From positions 1,674,001-1,738,000 of the forward strand of contig NZ_CP099735.1 of the NCBI RefSeq assembly GCF_025398175.1: a DNA stretch of 64,000 nt, written 5' to 3'. Positions within the stretch are counted from its first letter, which is position 1, and every line of letters begins with the position of its first letter. The position numbers and the translations under genes were made by a program. Shown piece by piece: positions 1 to 9,405 of this stretch. The notes under the pieces were generated by a model. It saw only the letters and a program-made list of their open reading frames with translations. It did no database searches and was not told the DNA's origin. The DNA comes from Photobacterium sp. TY1-4. Lineage in GTDB: Bacteria; Pseudomonadota; Gammaproteobacteria; Enterobacterales; Vibrionaceae.

Positions 1-1071
1 ATTGGGGTCGCGATGGGGATGATCAGTGAAGCCTGGTCCGGTAGTTTCGACTTATACCTGTTGAACAACGGCATTCCGGTGACCAAGATTAGAGCACAGT
101 CTCAGCGGGTGCGTGACTATTTTCAGGGCGATGCGCCGAGTGTCAGTGGGATGAATATCTCGACGGTATCTACCTATGATTACTACGCCGTTCCGTGGAA
201 GAAACCGGCGCAAGCCAATTCAGCCTGGATCCCAAACATCAATTTCTCACCGAACCTGCGATCAACCCTGGGAACGGAATTTGGCGTGTTTGATTATTCA
301 CTGGCCTTGGGGACTAACCTGGTCTGGGATTTATGGCCGGGCGCGAGCCTGGATGTCCGTCATTTGTTGCCGTTAACGGCGAGTGATGATGTCGAGCAAG
401 TGTCCTGGCACCCGATCAACGAACATGAAAATGAAGTCGACCGGGTTCTGGTTCATCAGGCGTTCGGATTGCCGCTGGGCCTGTTTACCCAGTTTAGCTA
501 TGGCCGGATGTACGGCGACTATATCGGTGGGATGAACGAATCTCGCTGGCAGTCAGCCAGTGGCCGACACAAACTTTCTTTCAAAATGGGCTATTACGAA
601 CAGGAAGATACCGAGGTTGAAGCGGAGCCACGTCTGTTGTCTTATCGGTACTACTTACCGGAATGGGACTGGTTGCTTGAGGTGCAAAATGGTGAGTACT
701 GGCGCGGGGATACCGGCACAGCAGTGAAATCGAATCATTGGTTTGGGGATGTTCAGGTGATCATTGAAGCCCATACCGCAGGTGAAGACTATGCGGGCAT
801 GTACTTCAAGATCCCGATCACGCCACGTCAGGAGATGAAGCCGAAGTATGTCCAGGTGACCGGGATCGATGAATGGCGCTGGGGTTACTACACCAAGATT
901 TCCGGAAATGATAACCGGATCACCCCGGGAGCGATTTGGGAGCCGGAGTTGCAACATAGTGTCGAGCGACGGTATTTCAACCGGGATCGCCTCTCGCCTG
1001 TCTATATTCGCTCGCAGCAGCAGCGGATGAAGCAAGCGTATACGCTCTACGCGCTCGGCAAAGCCGATTAA
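1..1071 (+). CDS. YjbH-like exopolysaccharide protein, C-terminal part (5' end outside window)
   Basis: The reading frame is open from base 1, so this is the C-terminal 356 or so residues of a longer protein. An ATG at base 13 exists but no start is implied. The sequence is rich in aromatic beta-strand-like segments with features of the YjbH/DUF940 family, outer-membrane lipoprotein-type proteins of exopolysaccharide secretion that are usually about 700 residues. Seen motifs include repeated Tyr/Trp-rich strands (for example YRYYLPEWDW) and a C-terminal arm rich in Arg and Gln. The gene ends just before a strong terminator, so it is probably the last gene of its operon, which lies upstream. 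The family call rests on general sequence resemblance, not a search. Confidence 0.65.
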   Translation: MGVAMGMISEAWSGSFDLYLLNNGIPVTKIRAQSQRVRDYFQGDAPSVSGMNISTVSTYDYYAVPWKKPAQANSAWIPNINFSPNLRSTLGTEFGVFDYSLALGTNLVWDLWPGASLDVRHLLPLTASDDVEQVSWHPINEHENEVDRVLVHQAFGLPLGLFTQFSYGRMYGDYIGGMNESRWQSASGRHKLSFKMGYYEQEDTEVEAEPRLLSYRYYLPEWDWLLEVQNGEYWRGDTGTAVKSNHWFGDVQVIIEAHTAGEDYAGMYFKIPITPRQEMKPKYVQVTGIDEWRWGYYTKISGNDNRITPGAIWEPELQHSVERRYFNRDRLSPVYIRSQQQRMKQAYTLYALGKAD

Positions 1072-1094
1072 TGCGAGCACTGTACCATCACAGA

Positions 1095-1117
1095 GCGGGG
1101 CTTCGGCCCCGCTTTTT
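1095..1117 (+). terminator. Rho-independent terminator after the YjbH-like gene
   Basis: A perfect 7-bp GC stem (GCGGGGC/GCCCCGC) closes a TTCG tetraloop and is followed by five T residues. It lies 23 bases after the stop of the upstream plus-strand gene and before the convergent DUF3187 gene. Confidence 0.9.
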
Positions 1118-1132
1118 GTTGCGTGAAAGGTG

Positions 1133-2122
1133 TTAAAACCGATAACGATAGCCCAGGGTAAAGGCGATATCGGTACTGTTGTCCATGTTAAAAATGTTCT
1201 CTACTGCCGAGAACTCGATCGCGCTGTGCCGGAAGTGGTAGCGGTAACCCAGCAAAATTTCATTGGAGGGTTGTGACAGATCCGAAGCCGCATCGGTGGT
1301 CCCTTCATAGATGTGGTATTCCGCCAGTAAGCGATGTTTGGGTGTCAGCTGATACTGGTATCCGACCCCTGCCGCCAAAGCGACGGTATTGTAGGGAATA
1401 TCGACCAGCACGTTGTCATTGTTGCGGTAAGAAAGGCCAAGCATGGCGTAGAAAGCGTGTTTGTCTCGACGGTAGCCGTAATTGAGCTGGACGGCCTGCT
1501 CAAAGTTGCTGGTCTCAAAGGGGCCGCTGGGCACATAGTTATAGTAGATAGAGCCCCCTATCGACAGGCCGTGTCGTTCTGTTTCCAGAAGCTGGTAACT
1601 GGTATATAGGGTGAAGGCATTGCCCAAGGTTTCACGGTTAAAGTCGTGGATCTCAATGCCATATTCCGGTACAGACAGATCAAACGAATGATCATCCACC
1701 TCGTCCCGGCCATTTTGCCCAATGCCGAAGAAATCATGAAATGCAGTGGTAACATTATCCAGGTGGTTGTTGGCCGTAAAGCGCCAGGTGTAATCCAGCG
1801 CTACAAGCCACTTCTCATTGATTTGCCACTGACTACCGATAGACAACGCGTTTTGATAGTAATCCGCATTGTACTCTTCAGTATGTGCCCACACGCTGGC
1901 TATGGTGGCAGTGGTATACAGCTCGACTGTACCGGGGGTATAGCTAAAACCATGACGCATGAGCGGGGTCAGGCTATTGGATTGGATGGGTGACTGGGCG
2001 TAAGTTTTCAAGGGACCATAGTCAGCGTAGGGGGACACGGGCGCTGCCAGTGCTGTCGCCGGGAAGCCAACTGCAGCCAGTCCGGAGAGCGAATAGAGTG
2101 TGATACTGCTTTTATTCATCAC
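1133..2122 (-). CDS. DUF3187 family outer-membrane beta-barrel protein
   Basis: A 329-residue protein with an N-terminal signal peptide (hydrophobic stretch about residues 8-26, cleavage after an ALA-A type site). The remainder alternates polar and hydrophobic residues with many Tyr and Phe, as in a beta-barrel, and ends in Tyr-Arg-Tyr-Arg-Phe, a C-terminal aromatic residue typical of BAM-inserted outer-membrane proteins. It resembles the DUF3187 family of Vibrio and Shewanella, which has no assigned function. It stands alone, convergent with the YjbH-like gene. The start is the first of two adjacent ATG codons; the second is equally possible. Confidence 0.7.
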   Translation of the reverse strand: MMNKSSITLYSLSGLAAVGFPATALAAPVSPYADYGPLKTYAQSPIQSNSLTPLMRHGFSYTPGTVELYTTATIASVWAHTEEYNADYYQNALSIGSQWQINEKWLVALDYTWRFTANNHLDNVTTAFHDFFGIGQNGRDEVDDHSFDLSVPEYGIEIHDFNRETLGNAFTLYTSYQLLETERHGLSIGGSIYYNYVPSGPFETSNFEQAVQLNYGYRRDKHAFYAMLGLSYRNNDNVLVDIPYNTVALAAGVGYQYQLTPKHRLLAEYHIYEGTTDAASDLSQPSNEILLGYRYHFRHSAIEFSAVENIFNMDNSTDIAFTLGYRYRF

Positions 2123-2408
2123 TTTGCCGTTTACATTATTAGTTTGGGTCAGTCATCAAGCGTTCTGTGAGGGGCCCTTTATAATGGATGTTGCCTGACC
2201 GCTGTCTGAATCAAACACGAAGTCACTTAAAATAAGAGCCTGATTCGGATGGCGCGTCGCACGTCTTGCTCTCAGTGTAGTGAAAGTGCTGTGGGTTCGG
2301 TTGCTTGGTTTTGCAACTCAATCTTAAGTCTGAGTGCATGGGCGCGCTGAAGCTCAAAGAAACAAGCGGGAGCTTGGGCTCCCGTTTTCTGCCTTGACGG
2401 TGCTGAGG
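2123..2408. other. Intergenic region with hairpin, no gene seen
   Basis: Holds the promoter side of the DUF3187 gene and the 3' side of the next minus-strand gene. Short reading frames here lack supporting features. The only clear element is the hairpin listed at 2367-2388. Confidence 0.5.
2361..2388 (-). terminator. Hairpin terminator for the C39-like secreted protein gene
   Basis: Perfect 7-bp stem CGGGAGC/GCTCCCG with a 4-base loop at 2367-2384. It sits 24 bases past the stop of the minus-strand gene ending at 2409. Read on the minus strand it is followed by CTTGTTTCTTT; on the plus strand by TTTTCT, so it could act in both directions. Confidence 0.7.
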
Positions 2409-4004
2409 CTATGGAATGATCAGAGTGGGCTTGGCCTGGTAAGAAAGCGCAAAGTCGATCTCCCAACTCATCCCGTTCATGTTCAGTCGTCCGTCGGGGA
2501 TCCCGGCAAGTCCGGGTTGCCCGGTATCCTCAACTTGCCATTGCTGGGTTCGCGGTGTGGCCAGGTTACTGAAATTATCGCCTTGTGAGGCATCATCGAG
2601 TGTCAGGATGTAGTGCTTGTTGTTCAACCGGGCTGCACCATATACCCGTACGCTGTGACCGCCTTTCCAGTCACCGTCGATGTCATACCAACTAAATAGA
2701 ATGGTGACGGCACGACCTTGCGCCAGCTCATCAAAAATCCATTCCCAGGTAGGGAACAGACCTTCCCGCTGCGAAGTGAGCCCACCCATTGTCACGGTGC
2801 CATTATCGCAGTCGGCATTATCGCCCAGAACTAAACTGCTGCTGCCCTGATGACGAAACTCAGTGGCGTCCAGAGAGCCGGATACGGGATCGGCCAGGTA
2901 ACCGAATACTCCCCGGATTAACCCGCAAAAGGTGGTGTATCCGCCGGTGTCAAGATCATGGACATCATCCCGGCGGCCATAGCTGTCGATGTTTGCCACC
3001 AGGCTGTTGGGTGGTTCCGGCTCCCAGATCAAGACGTCCCCGGCGGAGCCGATCTTACCGATGCCGCGAATATGGAGTTGTGGCACGCGCCAGGCAAGCG
3101 GCAGATTGTCATATCTGTCTTCCAGATATTGCAGGGCATTGGCGTGGGCAATGGGAATACACTGGTTCTGCCCCGCGTCCAGGTTGGGTTGATCGGCCTG
3201 GATAACTTGAATGGGAAAGTCGAGATCATCGGGCAGGGAAGGTGCCGGCGTGACAGGTTGTGGCGGCCTGCCAAGAGACAGGGTGTCGGGAATGGTGGAC
3301 GAAACCGGGCTCGTCCGGCCATCAACATGTCCGGCGCCTTCGGCGTTGACGATGGTCGTTCGGACCGGGTAAACATGAGATGGAAACTGCGCCGCAAATT
3401 GTGCGATATCCGTGATGGTGGGTAACGGTTGCGATGAGAACAAAATCGTTGCCCGGATCTGCTGAACGCTCCCTTCCCCATCTTCTCCCGGACGTAAATC
3501 AAAATAGATCGTGCGCTCAGCTTGCCGACTGGCGGGCGGTGTCGGCGGCACTGGCGTATAACGCTCATTTTCGCTGGAGCGATTGTTATCGTGATCGGTT
3601 CCGGCACGGGGTTCGTATTTGTGCTGTGTCGGGGTGCGAGTGGTTGTCATGTCAGCCGTGGGGCTGACAATCAATAAATTATCAACGGACCAGGTTGGTG
3701 TTGCCGCCCCTGTGCCAGAGTCCGGATACAGAAATACATTGATAAAACCTGCGCCTAAGGGCTTTCCCTTGCGATCCAGCAGGCGCTCAGGCTTTACTTT
3801 GAATTGTCCCCAGTCACTATTCGTGATCGTGCCGATTTCGAGATCAAACGTCACTTGTTCAAAGCGGATTGCCCCTCGATCAGCGGTGATCGGCAGGATC
3901 GATGTGTGGTTCACCGGCGGGTATGTGATGTCAGGGCTGCTTGCTATGGATGAAATGCTATGGAGCAGTGATAAAGCGAACAAGAGTATTGGGATCTGTT
4001 TCAT
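2409..4004 (-). CDS. Secreted protein with a C39/papain-like Cys-His-Asp pattern
   Basis: A 531-residue protein with a clear signal peptide (residues 1-22), a Pro/Thr-rich low-complexity linker (about 115-165), and a C-terminal domain from about residue 265. That domain opens with GQNQCIPIAHANALQYLED, giving Gln279/Gln281 before Cys282, and later has GGHSVRVYG (His450) and LTLDDAS (Asp470/471). A Gln-x-x-Cys followed by a His 150-170 residues later in a Gly-His-Ser/Ala context and an Asp about 20 after that is the layout of C39-like and other papain-fold peptidases. Four further Cys residues could form disulfides. Function is inferred only. The gene is single, with its own terminator, and may be co-expressed with the lipoprotein upstream (192-base gap). 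Confidence 0.55.
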   Translation of the reverse strand: MKQIPILLFALSLLHSISSIASSPDITYPPVNHTSILPITADRGAIRFEQVTFDLEIGTITNSDWGQFKVKPERLLDRKGKPLGAGFINVFLYPDSGTGAATPTWSVDNLLIVSPTADMTTTRTPTQHKYEPRAGTDHDNNRSSENERYTPVPPTPPASRQAERTIYFDLRPGEDGEGSVQQIRATILFSSQPLPTITDIAQFAAQFPSHVYPVRTTIVNAEGAGHVDGRTSPVSSTIPDTLSLGRPPQPVTPAPSLPDDLDFPIQVIQADQPNLDAGQNQCIPIAHANALQYLEDRYDNLPLAWRVPQLHIRGIGKIGSAGDVLIWEPEPPNSLVANIDSYGRRDDVHDLDTGGYTTFCGLIRGVFGYLADPVSGSLDATEFRHQGSSSLVLGDNADCDNGTVTMGGLTSQREGLFPTWEWIFDELAQGRAVTILFSWYDIDGDWKGGHSVRVYGAARLNNKHYILTLDDASQGDNFSNLATPRTQQWQVEDTGQPGLAGIPDGRLNMNGMSWEIDFALSYQAKPTLIIP

Positions 4005-4196
4005 CGTTGTAACTCAACATTTGCAGGTACCGCCCGGGTATCATTTGGCAGCCGTTGCCATACACCAGAATCAATACCCACCCCTCTATGGGTAGGGTTA
4101 ATGGCTTTAACACGTTGTTTAGCCGATAGAATCTAGAGAGTATAGACAGCCGGGTGAGTCGCGTTTCTGGTTGTTGAGACGCTCGCAAGCACCTGA

Positions 4197-5678
4197 TTAA
4201 TCCTTTCGCAGGACTTGAGGGGGCCAGGGTGGTTCAAAAAGGCTTTCGAACAAAAACGGCTCGTCGAAGTGGCGCTGGCCGATGAATGCCGTGGCATGAT
4301 GGCCGATCTGACGCTGTGTGCCGGGGGATTTCACACCCAGCGGCCAGAGATAGAAGCGCTCGGTTCGAACACTGGCCGGCAGCATGCCTTGTGGGTTAAA
4401 CAGGCTTTGCCGGGCGCTCTCTGTTGTCGGCAGGCTGCGCAGTCGGTGGTAGGGTAGCATTGTCAGCGGACGGACATGGGGCATGGTTTGGAGCCACCGG
4501 ACATCTTTGAGCATGTGTTCGCCGTGGGTCAACGTCACGCCAAGCTGATTGGTGCGCTGCCCGATATAAACAGACATGGTGATGGGCCATTCATTCTGAT
4601 GATCCGGCGCGGAAAACCTGAGCTGCGGCGAAAGGGCAAAGACCATGTGGTAGCACCCGCAATGATGAATACTGTCGAGCATGTAAGGGGTGCCGTCGGG
4701 ATTTAACGTCAGGCGGATCAGGACGCCATCAAACGGACCGGCATAGGGATCAAACGATGACCGTGCGGTGCGGTTGGCAAACCACAGGCTGTAGTTGAGC
4801 TGCACCAACGTCTTGCCGTAGAAGCGGGTCAAGCTGAGATGCGTGTAAACGACGGGTTGAGTCAAATTGATGGCCGGTTGATCCGGCGAGAGGTACTCAG
4901 CCCGGCCGGGAATATCATCCCGAGAGCGGGATGCTACCTGAAAAACGGGCATATAGTAGGCCAGTAGTTGTTGCTGCTGTGACTGGGTGAGTTGCGGCCA
5001 GCCCAATGCGGATTGTTGCCTGGCTTGTTGAAACCAGGCGTGAATCGTCGGTTGGGTCAGGGCCGGTTTATCCGTGGTTGTATAACGAATCAAATCGTCC
5101 TCGTTGGGCTGGATAAACTGGCTGATGAGCCGCCGCTTTTCTTTGTTCATCGATGGCCGGGCAAGATATCTGCTGATCGGATAGACACCCCAGAATCGCT
5201 GCCAGTCAGAGTAACCGGAAGGGAACTCGGGCGGGTTCACCGTCAGGGCGGACCAGAAGGCCGGATTATAGAGACTTCGACTCGCGAGTTGTGTGGCACA
5301 TTGCGCCAGTTTTTCCGCCTCATATCCGCGTTTGTTCGGCAGGTTTTGATATTCGACTTGCCGTTGCAGAGCAGCTTGGTGTGCGACATAGGTCAGCCAT
5401 TGTTGCTGTTGCGCACGGGTGGTCAAATCGGGGAGCCAGGATAGGCTGAAGCGGTTAAAAGCCAGGTGCGGAAATCTGGGGTCCCAGACCAGTTGCGCAT
5501 CCTGTACCCCTTGTTGTTGCACGGTTCGCTTAAAGTCGGTCAGTAGCGTAAGGCATGCCGTTTGGGACTGGGTGTAGATCTGCTGTTGCGCCGGAACAGT
5601 CTCCGGGATTGGCTCCGGTAATACGGCACAGGCGGTGAGTAAGGCAAGAAAGAGCAGAGCCAGCAGGCGCATAATCAT
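4197..5678 (-). CDS. Lipoprotein of unknown function
   Basis: A 493-residue protein with a textbook lipoprotein signal: hydrophobic segment, then Leu-Thr-Ala-Cys with the lipidated Cys at 17. The residue after Cys is Ala, which does not signal inner-membrane retention, so outer-membrane anchoring is likely. The N-terminal 130 residues are Gln-rich and probably helical; the C-terminal part is beta-rich with a short CGC motif (ILDSIHHCGCYHM-like, about residue 340). I do not recognise the family. It precedes the C39-like protein gene on the same strand with a 192-base gap. Confidence 0.75.
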   Translation of the reverse strand: MIMRLLALLFLALLTACAVLPEPIPETVPAQQQIYTQSQTACLTLLTDFKRTVQQQGVQDAQLVWDPRFPHLAFNRFSLSWLPDLTTRAQQQQWLTYVAHQAALQRQVEYQNLPNKRGYEAEKLAQCATQLASRSLYNPAFWSALTVNPPEFPSGYSDWQRFWGVYPISRYLARPSMNKEKRRLISQFIQPNEDDLIRYTTTDKPALTQPTIHAWFQQARQQSALGWPQLTQSQQQQLLAYYMPVFQVASRSRDDIPGRAEYLSPDQPAINLTQPVVYTHLSLTRFYGKTLVQLNYSLWFANRTARSSFDPYAGPFDGVLIRLTLNPDGTPYMLDSIHHCGCYHMVFALSPQLRFSAPDHQNEWPITMSVYIGQRTNQLGVTLTHGEHMLKDVRWLQTMPHVRPLTMLPYHRLRSLPTTESARQSLFNPQGMLPASVRTERFYLWPLGVKSPGTQRQIGHHATAFIGQRHFDEPFLFESLFEPPWPPQVLRKD

Positions 5679-5798
5679 CCCTTTTGGTAAAGCGCTAAGA
5701 TAAGTTAAGCAGATGAAAGCGGATTCGGTGATAGGGAGTCACCGCAGGGATTTATCGCTGCCAAGTCGTTTCGTGGTGAAGCTGTTAGAAAAGCGGGA

Positions 5799-5829
5799 TA
5801 AAACACAGTGACCATTGCGGTCACTGTGT
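5799..5829 (-). terminator. Terminator after the DUF3179 gene
   Basis: An 11-bp perfect inverted repeat (ACACAGTGACC/GGTCACTGTGT, 5803-5829) with a 5-base loop. On the minus strand it is followed by TTT. It lies 14 bases past the stop at 5843. Confidence 0.75.
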
Positions 5830-5842
5830 GATTAAAGGGCGG

Positions 5843-7069
5843 TTAGACGCGGTTGATCTCTGTTTCCGGGAAGAAGTTCGCCCAGATCACCCAGAAGGCA
5901 CCGGCTTTGACGGTTTCAACCCGAGGCAGCTTGCCGTGTTGGGTTTGGCCGTAAAAGTCGATCTTAGTAATGTGCTGACCTGTGGTGTTGTAGAAAACAC
6001 CTAAACTCTTCAATGCCTTGTCGTAGTTGATCACCACCGCTTTGCCACCGATGGTGGTGTTAATCGGTTGTGCCTGCGCTTTGACAAATTCCTCGGTATA
6101 AGCCACATAGTCATTGCCGATGTTTAAGCCGTGAACGAGCGTTTTACTCGGCAAACGCGTATCAATGTGATCCAACGTCGGGAAGGTCGGCTCTTCGTTT
6201 GTCGCCTGGTGGGCCACCGCCAGTTTAAAGATGAGCTCCATGACTGGATCGTAAATCGCCAGGAATGGGTTGTCCCAGAACGTCGGACGCATATCTTCGA
6301 CCAGATAGTCATTCACATAAACTTCGCCATCCGGAAAAGCTTCGGCAAATTTTTCAAAAGGCATACGGAAAGTTGGCCATTCACGCATCCGGGCTGCTGA
6401 ACCTGCGTGATAGTCTGATTCGGTTTGGCCCCAAAGCTGCTGGATCGGCTCACCACTGTTTTTATCAAACATGATCAAGTTGTTTTCCAACTGGCTCATC
6501 GGTGCTAAATCCAGCGCTTGCCCGTTGATTTCCGGTGTGTACGCCACCCCGAGGTTGGTCAGGCCGCAGTAAGTCATGACGACATGTTCACCACCCAGCT
6601 CACCATTTCCCGCAACATGGGGGCGAAGCAGTTGCTTGTCTGAGTGCGCGCGGGCTTGTCCATTGATCTCCAGCACGATGACACTCTCGTAGGGTTTGAC
6701 ATATTTTTTTGCAGCTTCAATGGACACAAAGACGCCGTCATCCATACGCGCCCGCATCATGATATGTGGGTTGATCATGCCGCTGTAAAACGTGAAACAG
6801 AAGAACAGACCCAGCGTGATAAAGGCTTTGTTGCCGACTATATCCCGTCGCCTGTATTTGAGATAACCGGCAATCGCTATCGTGACCAATGCACCCAACG
6901 CAATCGCCCAGCGGTTGTACCAGACCCACAGGGTTGTTTCGCGGGGAGACTGGACAACCCATTGGCTGACGTCAGCCAGATCTTTGAAGAGTAAGAAACC
7001 CAGCACCTGGGCGATGAGCATGGACAACCAAAATATCTTTTTAGCGTGGATGTCGAAAATGTTTTTCAT
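5843..7069 (-). CDS. DUF3179 domain membrane protein
   Basis: A 408-residue protein with three predicted membrane helices in the first 105 residues (about 10-30, 50-68 and 82-100), then a soluble domain. The soluble part has the DUF3179 hallmark HVVMTYCGLTNLGVAYTP, in which a conserved Cys sits in a (T)YC-x-L-T context, and a TFRMPF segment. Family members are membrane or secreted proteins of unknown function. Gene order places it 121 bases downstream of a LysR regulator on the same strand, and an inverted repeat lies between them, so LysR control is possible but unproven. Confidence 0.8.
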   Translation of the reverse strand: MKNIFDIHAKKIFWLSMLIAQVLGFLLFKDLADVSQWVVQSPRETTLWVWYNRWAIALGALVTIAIAGYLKYRRRDIVGNKAFITLGLFFCFTFYSGMINPHIMMRARMDDGVFVSIEAAKKYVKPYESVIVLEINGQARAHSDKQLLRPHVAGNGELGGEHVVMTYCGLTNLGVAYTPEINGQALDLAPMSQLENNLIMFDKNSGEPIQQLWGQTESDYHAGSAARMREWPTFRMPFEKFAEAFPDGEVYVNDYLVEDMRPTFWDNPFLAIYDPVMELIFKLAVAHQATNEEPTFPTLDHIDTRLPSKTLVHGLNIGNDYVAYTEEFVKAQAQPINTTIGGKAVVINYDKALKSLGVFYNTTGQHITKIDFYGQTQHGKLPRVETVKAGAFWVIWANFFPETEINRV

Positions 7070-7147
7070 AGCAGACTCTCATTGATAAACAGAGTGGTTA
7101 ATGAGGAGTCTAAAGTGGGGAATACAGCGGATAAATGTCTGACTGTG

Positions 7148-7183
7148 AGATGGATTGTACCATTGAGTGGAACAATCCATGAT
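7148..7183. promoter_or_regulatory. Inverted repeat between LysR gene and DUF3179 gene
   Basis: Arms ATGGATTGT and ACAATCCAT (7150-7158 and 7172-7180), 13 bases apart, extended by imperfect GAG/CTC. There is no U-tract on the minus strand, so this looks more like an operator for the DUF3179 gene than a terminator. A weak terminator for the LysR gene remains possible. Confidence 0.4.
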
Positions 7184-7190
7184 CTCGTGA

Positions 7191-8096
7191 TTACTTGGAG
7201 AACTGGGCCTCAATGGTGCTGATTTTTTGCTGCAGAAATTGCTGGATATCTTTGATCAGCACGCGGACTTTGCTGGGCACAAAGCGACGCGAGTGGTATA
7301 TCCCGTAGATGCTGAGCGGAAAGCAATACTGGCCGTCAAATAAGCGAACCAGTTGTTGCTTGTTGACCGGGTCGACCGCCATGAACAGTGGCAGGCAGCC
7401 CACGCCTTGCCCTGCGGCTGTGAGTGCCCGCAACACATAAGGAGAATCCGCGGTACATTTCGGCATCGCAGGGAGTTCGACGTTGGGGTGATCCCAGGAG
7501 AGTTGCTGGGAAGAGAACTGGTGCATGATCAGGGTGTGATGCTGCGCCAGCTCTGCCGGTGTTTGCGGGATCCCCTGGGTATCCAGGTAGCCCGGACTGG
7601 CAAAATAGTCATAGTGAACGGTGGCTAACGGGATCGCAATGAAGGAAGAGTCCGGCTGGCTACCGAAGTCGATCCGAAGGTCAAAACGCCGGTCGGCCAT
7701 GGCTGATAATGGCTGGCTGTTGGAATGAATCACCAGGGAAATGTCGGGATATTGCTGACAAAATTCGGCGATATGGTCAGTACACAACTCAAGAATACAG
7801 TCCGGCGCGTACAGGGTGAGCTTCCCGGTATAATCGCCCTGGCGATGTGCAATATCTTTTTCCGTGGCCGCCACATCATCCAGGATCTGTGTTGCTTTAT
7901 GATAAAACCCTTCGCCGACTTCGGTCAGGATCAGACTGCGGGTGGTCCGCTCCAGCAGCCGGGTTTTGAGGCTTTCTTCCAGATTTCGGATCCGGCGGCT
8001 GACGGTTGATTTGGGCAGTTCGCAGAACTCAGCGGCTTTGGTAAAGCTGCCTTGTTGTACTACCTGTACGAACAACGCCATATCATCCAGATTCAT
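7191..8096 (-). CDS. LysR-family transcriptional regulator
   Basis: A 301-residue protein of standard LysR length. Residues 1-60 form the winged helix-turn-helix (MNLDDMALFVQVVQQGSFTKAAE..., with PKSTVSRRIRNLEE as recognition helix), and residues about 90-295 form the periplasmic-binding-protein-like effector domain. It resembles the AaeR/CrgA-like subgroup with the phrase RLLERTTRSLILTEVG. No divergent partner is present: upstream is the 145-base gap to the ligase gene on the same strand, and downstream the DUF3179 gene. The target is unknown. Confidence 0.9.
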   Translation of the reverse strand: MNLDDMALFVQVVQQGSFTKAAEFCELPKSTVSRRIRNLEESLKTRLLERTTRSLILTEVGEGFYHKATQILDDVAATEKDIAHRQGDYTGKLTLYAPDCILELCTDHIAEFCQQYPDISLVIHSNSQPLSAMADRRFDLRIDFGSQPDSSFIAIPLATVHYDYFASPGYLDTQGIPQTPAELAQHHTLIMHQFSSQQLSWDHPNVELPAMPKCTADSPYVLRALTAAGQGVGCLPLFMAVDPVNKQQLVRLFDGQYCFPLSIYGIYHSRRFVPSKVRVLIKDIQQFLQQKISTIEAQFSK

Positions 8097-8143
8097 TGTT
8101 ATTATCCTAAGGGCCGAAAGCGGTCGTCTATCATTCGCGCTTC

Positions 8144-8185
8144 CGGCGGTGAATGGGGTGCTGCCGACGGTGAATGGGTTCTGCC
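8144..8185. repeat. Two-copy 21-bp tandem repeat
   Basis: Two adjacent 21-base copies sharing the core CGGTGAATGGG and CTGC, differing at about four positions. They lie in the gap between the LysR and ligase genes. Confidence 0.7.
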
Positions 8186-8241
8186 CGCATCCAGCTCTGT
8201 ATTCGGGTGTAGCTCTCCTGCGGTTGCAGCAGGAATAGGCG

Positions 8242-9405
8242 CTACAGAATAATATGTGGCAGATACCGGGATAAATCCTGGGTCACGCGCGAGCTGTCTT
8301 CCCGAATCGATATCCCACCGGCCTGATCATTGATCAGCCAGCTGCCAATCAGGGTGTAGCTGCCGTTAAATTTCGGCAGCGGGTGATAGGCCTGATAAAT
8401 CATGCCTTCATCCCCGTACGGGCCTTCGACCCGCAGGGTTTGGCGTCCCCGTTCAACAATGCTGATATTGGCCCCTTCTCGGGAGAAAATGGGTTTGATC
8501 ACATAATCCCTCAGTTCACTTAAGCCGCGATCATCGGGGAAATAGGCCGGAAGTAGGTTCGGGTGGCCTTTGAACTGGTGCCAGAGCAATGGGAGCAGCG
8601 CCTTGTTGCTGAGGATTGATTTCCACATCGGCTCCAGCCAGTTGACTTTGGCCCGGGTCAGCGAGTTGGCGTATTCTTCCCGGAACATGAATTCCCACGG
8701 GTAAAGCTTGAACATCCAGCGAATGGGGCGATCACGCAGATCGGTAAATTCGTGTTTGCCGTTCAGGCCGATATCTTCCACATACACAAAAGCGGTGGAG
8801 AGCCCGGCTTCTCGGGCGCAATCTTCCATGTATTGTACGGTGCCGCGATCTTCCTCGGTGTCTTTGCAGCAGGCAAAATGCAGTGTCTGCCCGGGCTGCT
8901 GGCGGGCGAGCGCCTGGAACCGGGCCATCATCAGTTCCTGTAACAGGTTGAATTGGTCGGCATCCCGGCGGATGGCACCGCTGTTGACCATATCTTCCAG
9001 CCACAACCACTGCCAAAATCCGGTCTCATAGAGGCTGGTCGGGGTATCGGCATTGTTTTCATAGAGTTTGGCCGGGCCGTTCCCGTCATAAGCAAAATCT
9101 AGTCGGGAATAGAGGGAAGGTTCGCGGCTTTTCCAGGAATCGAGCACCGGCTGCCACATAGTTTCCGGGATCTGGAATTTGTGCAGCCAGTAGTCATCTG
9201 CCACCACGGTCTCGACAACTTCCAGACACATCTGATGCAACTCTTCGGTCGGATCTTCCAAATCACGTTCGATCTGCGCCAGCGTGAACTGGTAATAGGC
9301 GGTTTCGTCCCAGTATGGCTCGCCGTACATGGTATGAAACCCGAAACCAAACTCTTTGGCTTGCTCTCGCCAGTGCGGACGTTCGCGGCTCTCGATTCGA
9401 AGCAT
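8242..9405 (-). CDS. Glutathionylspermidine synthase-like ATP-grasp ligase (YgiC/YjfC family)
   Basis: A 387-residue protein matching the length and sequence style of E. coli YgiC and YjfC, homologues of the synthetase half of glutathionylspermidine synthase (Gss). Recognisable blocks include [16 protein letters not shown] near the N terminus, [26 protein letters not shown] ATP-grasp loop, [10 protein letters not shown], and [15 protein letters not shown], a nucleotide-binding Lys/Glu region. The family is thought to join an acid to an amine with ATP; the E. coli substrates are unknown. YgiB- or DUF350-type neighbours that usually accompany this family are absent here. Confidence 0.85.
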   Translation of the reverse strand: MLRIESRERPHWREQAKEFGFGFHTMYGEPYWDETAYYQFTLAQIERDLEDPTEELHQMCLEVVETVVADDYWLHKFQIPETMWQPVLDSWKSREPSLYSRLDFAYDGNGPAKLYENNADTPTSLYETGFWQWLWLEDMVNSGAIRRDADQFNLLQELMMARFQALARQQPGQTLHFACCKDTEEDRGTVQYMEDCAREAGLSTAFVYVEDIGLNGKHEFTDLRDRPIRWMFKLYPWEFMFREEYANSLTRAKVNWLEPMWKSILSNKALLPLLWHQFKGHPNLLPAYFPDDRGLSELRDYVIKPIFSREGANISIVERGRQTLRVEGPYGDEGMIYQAYHPLPKFNGSYTLIGSWLINDQAGGISIREDSSRVTQDLSRYLPHIIL

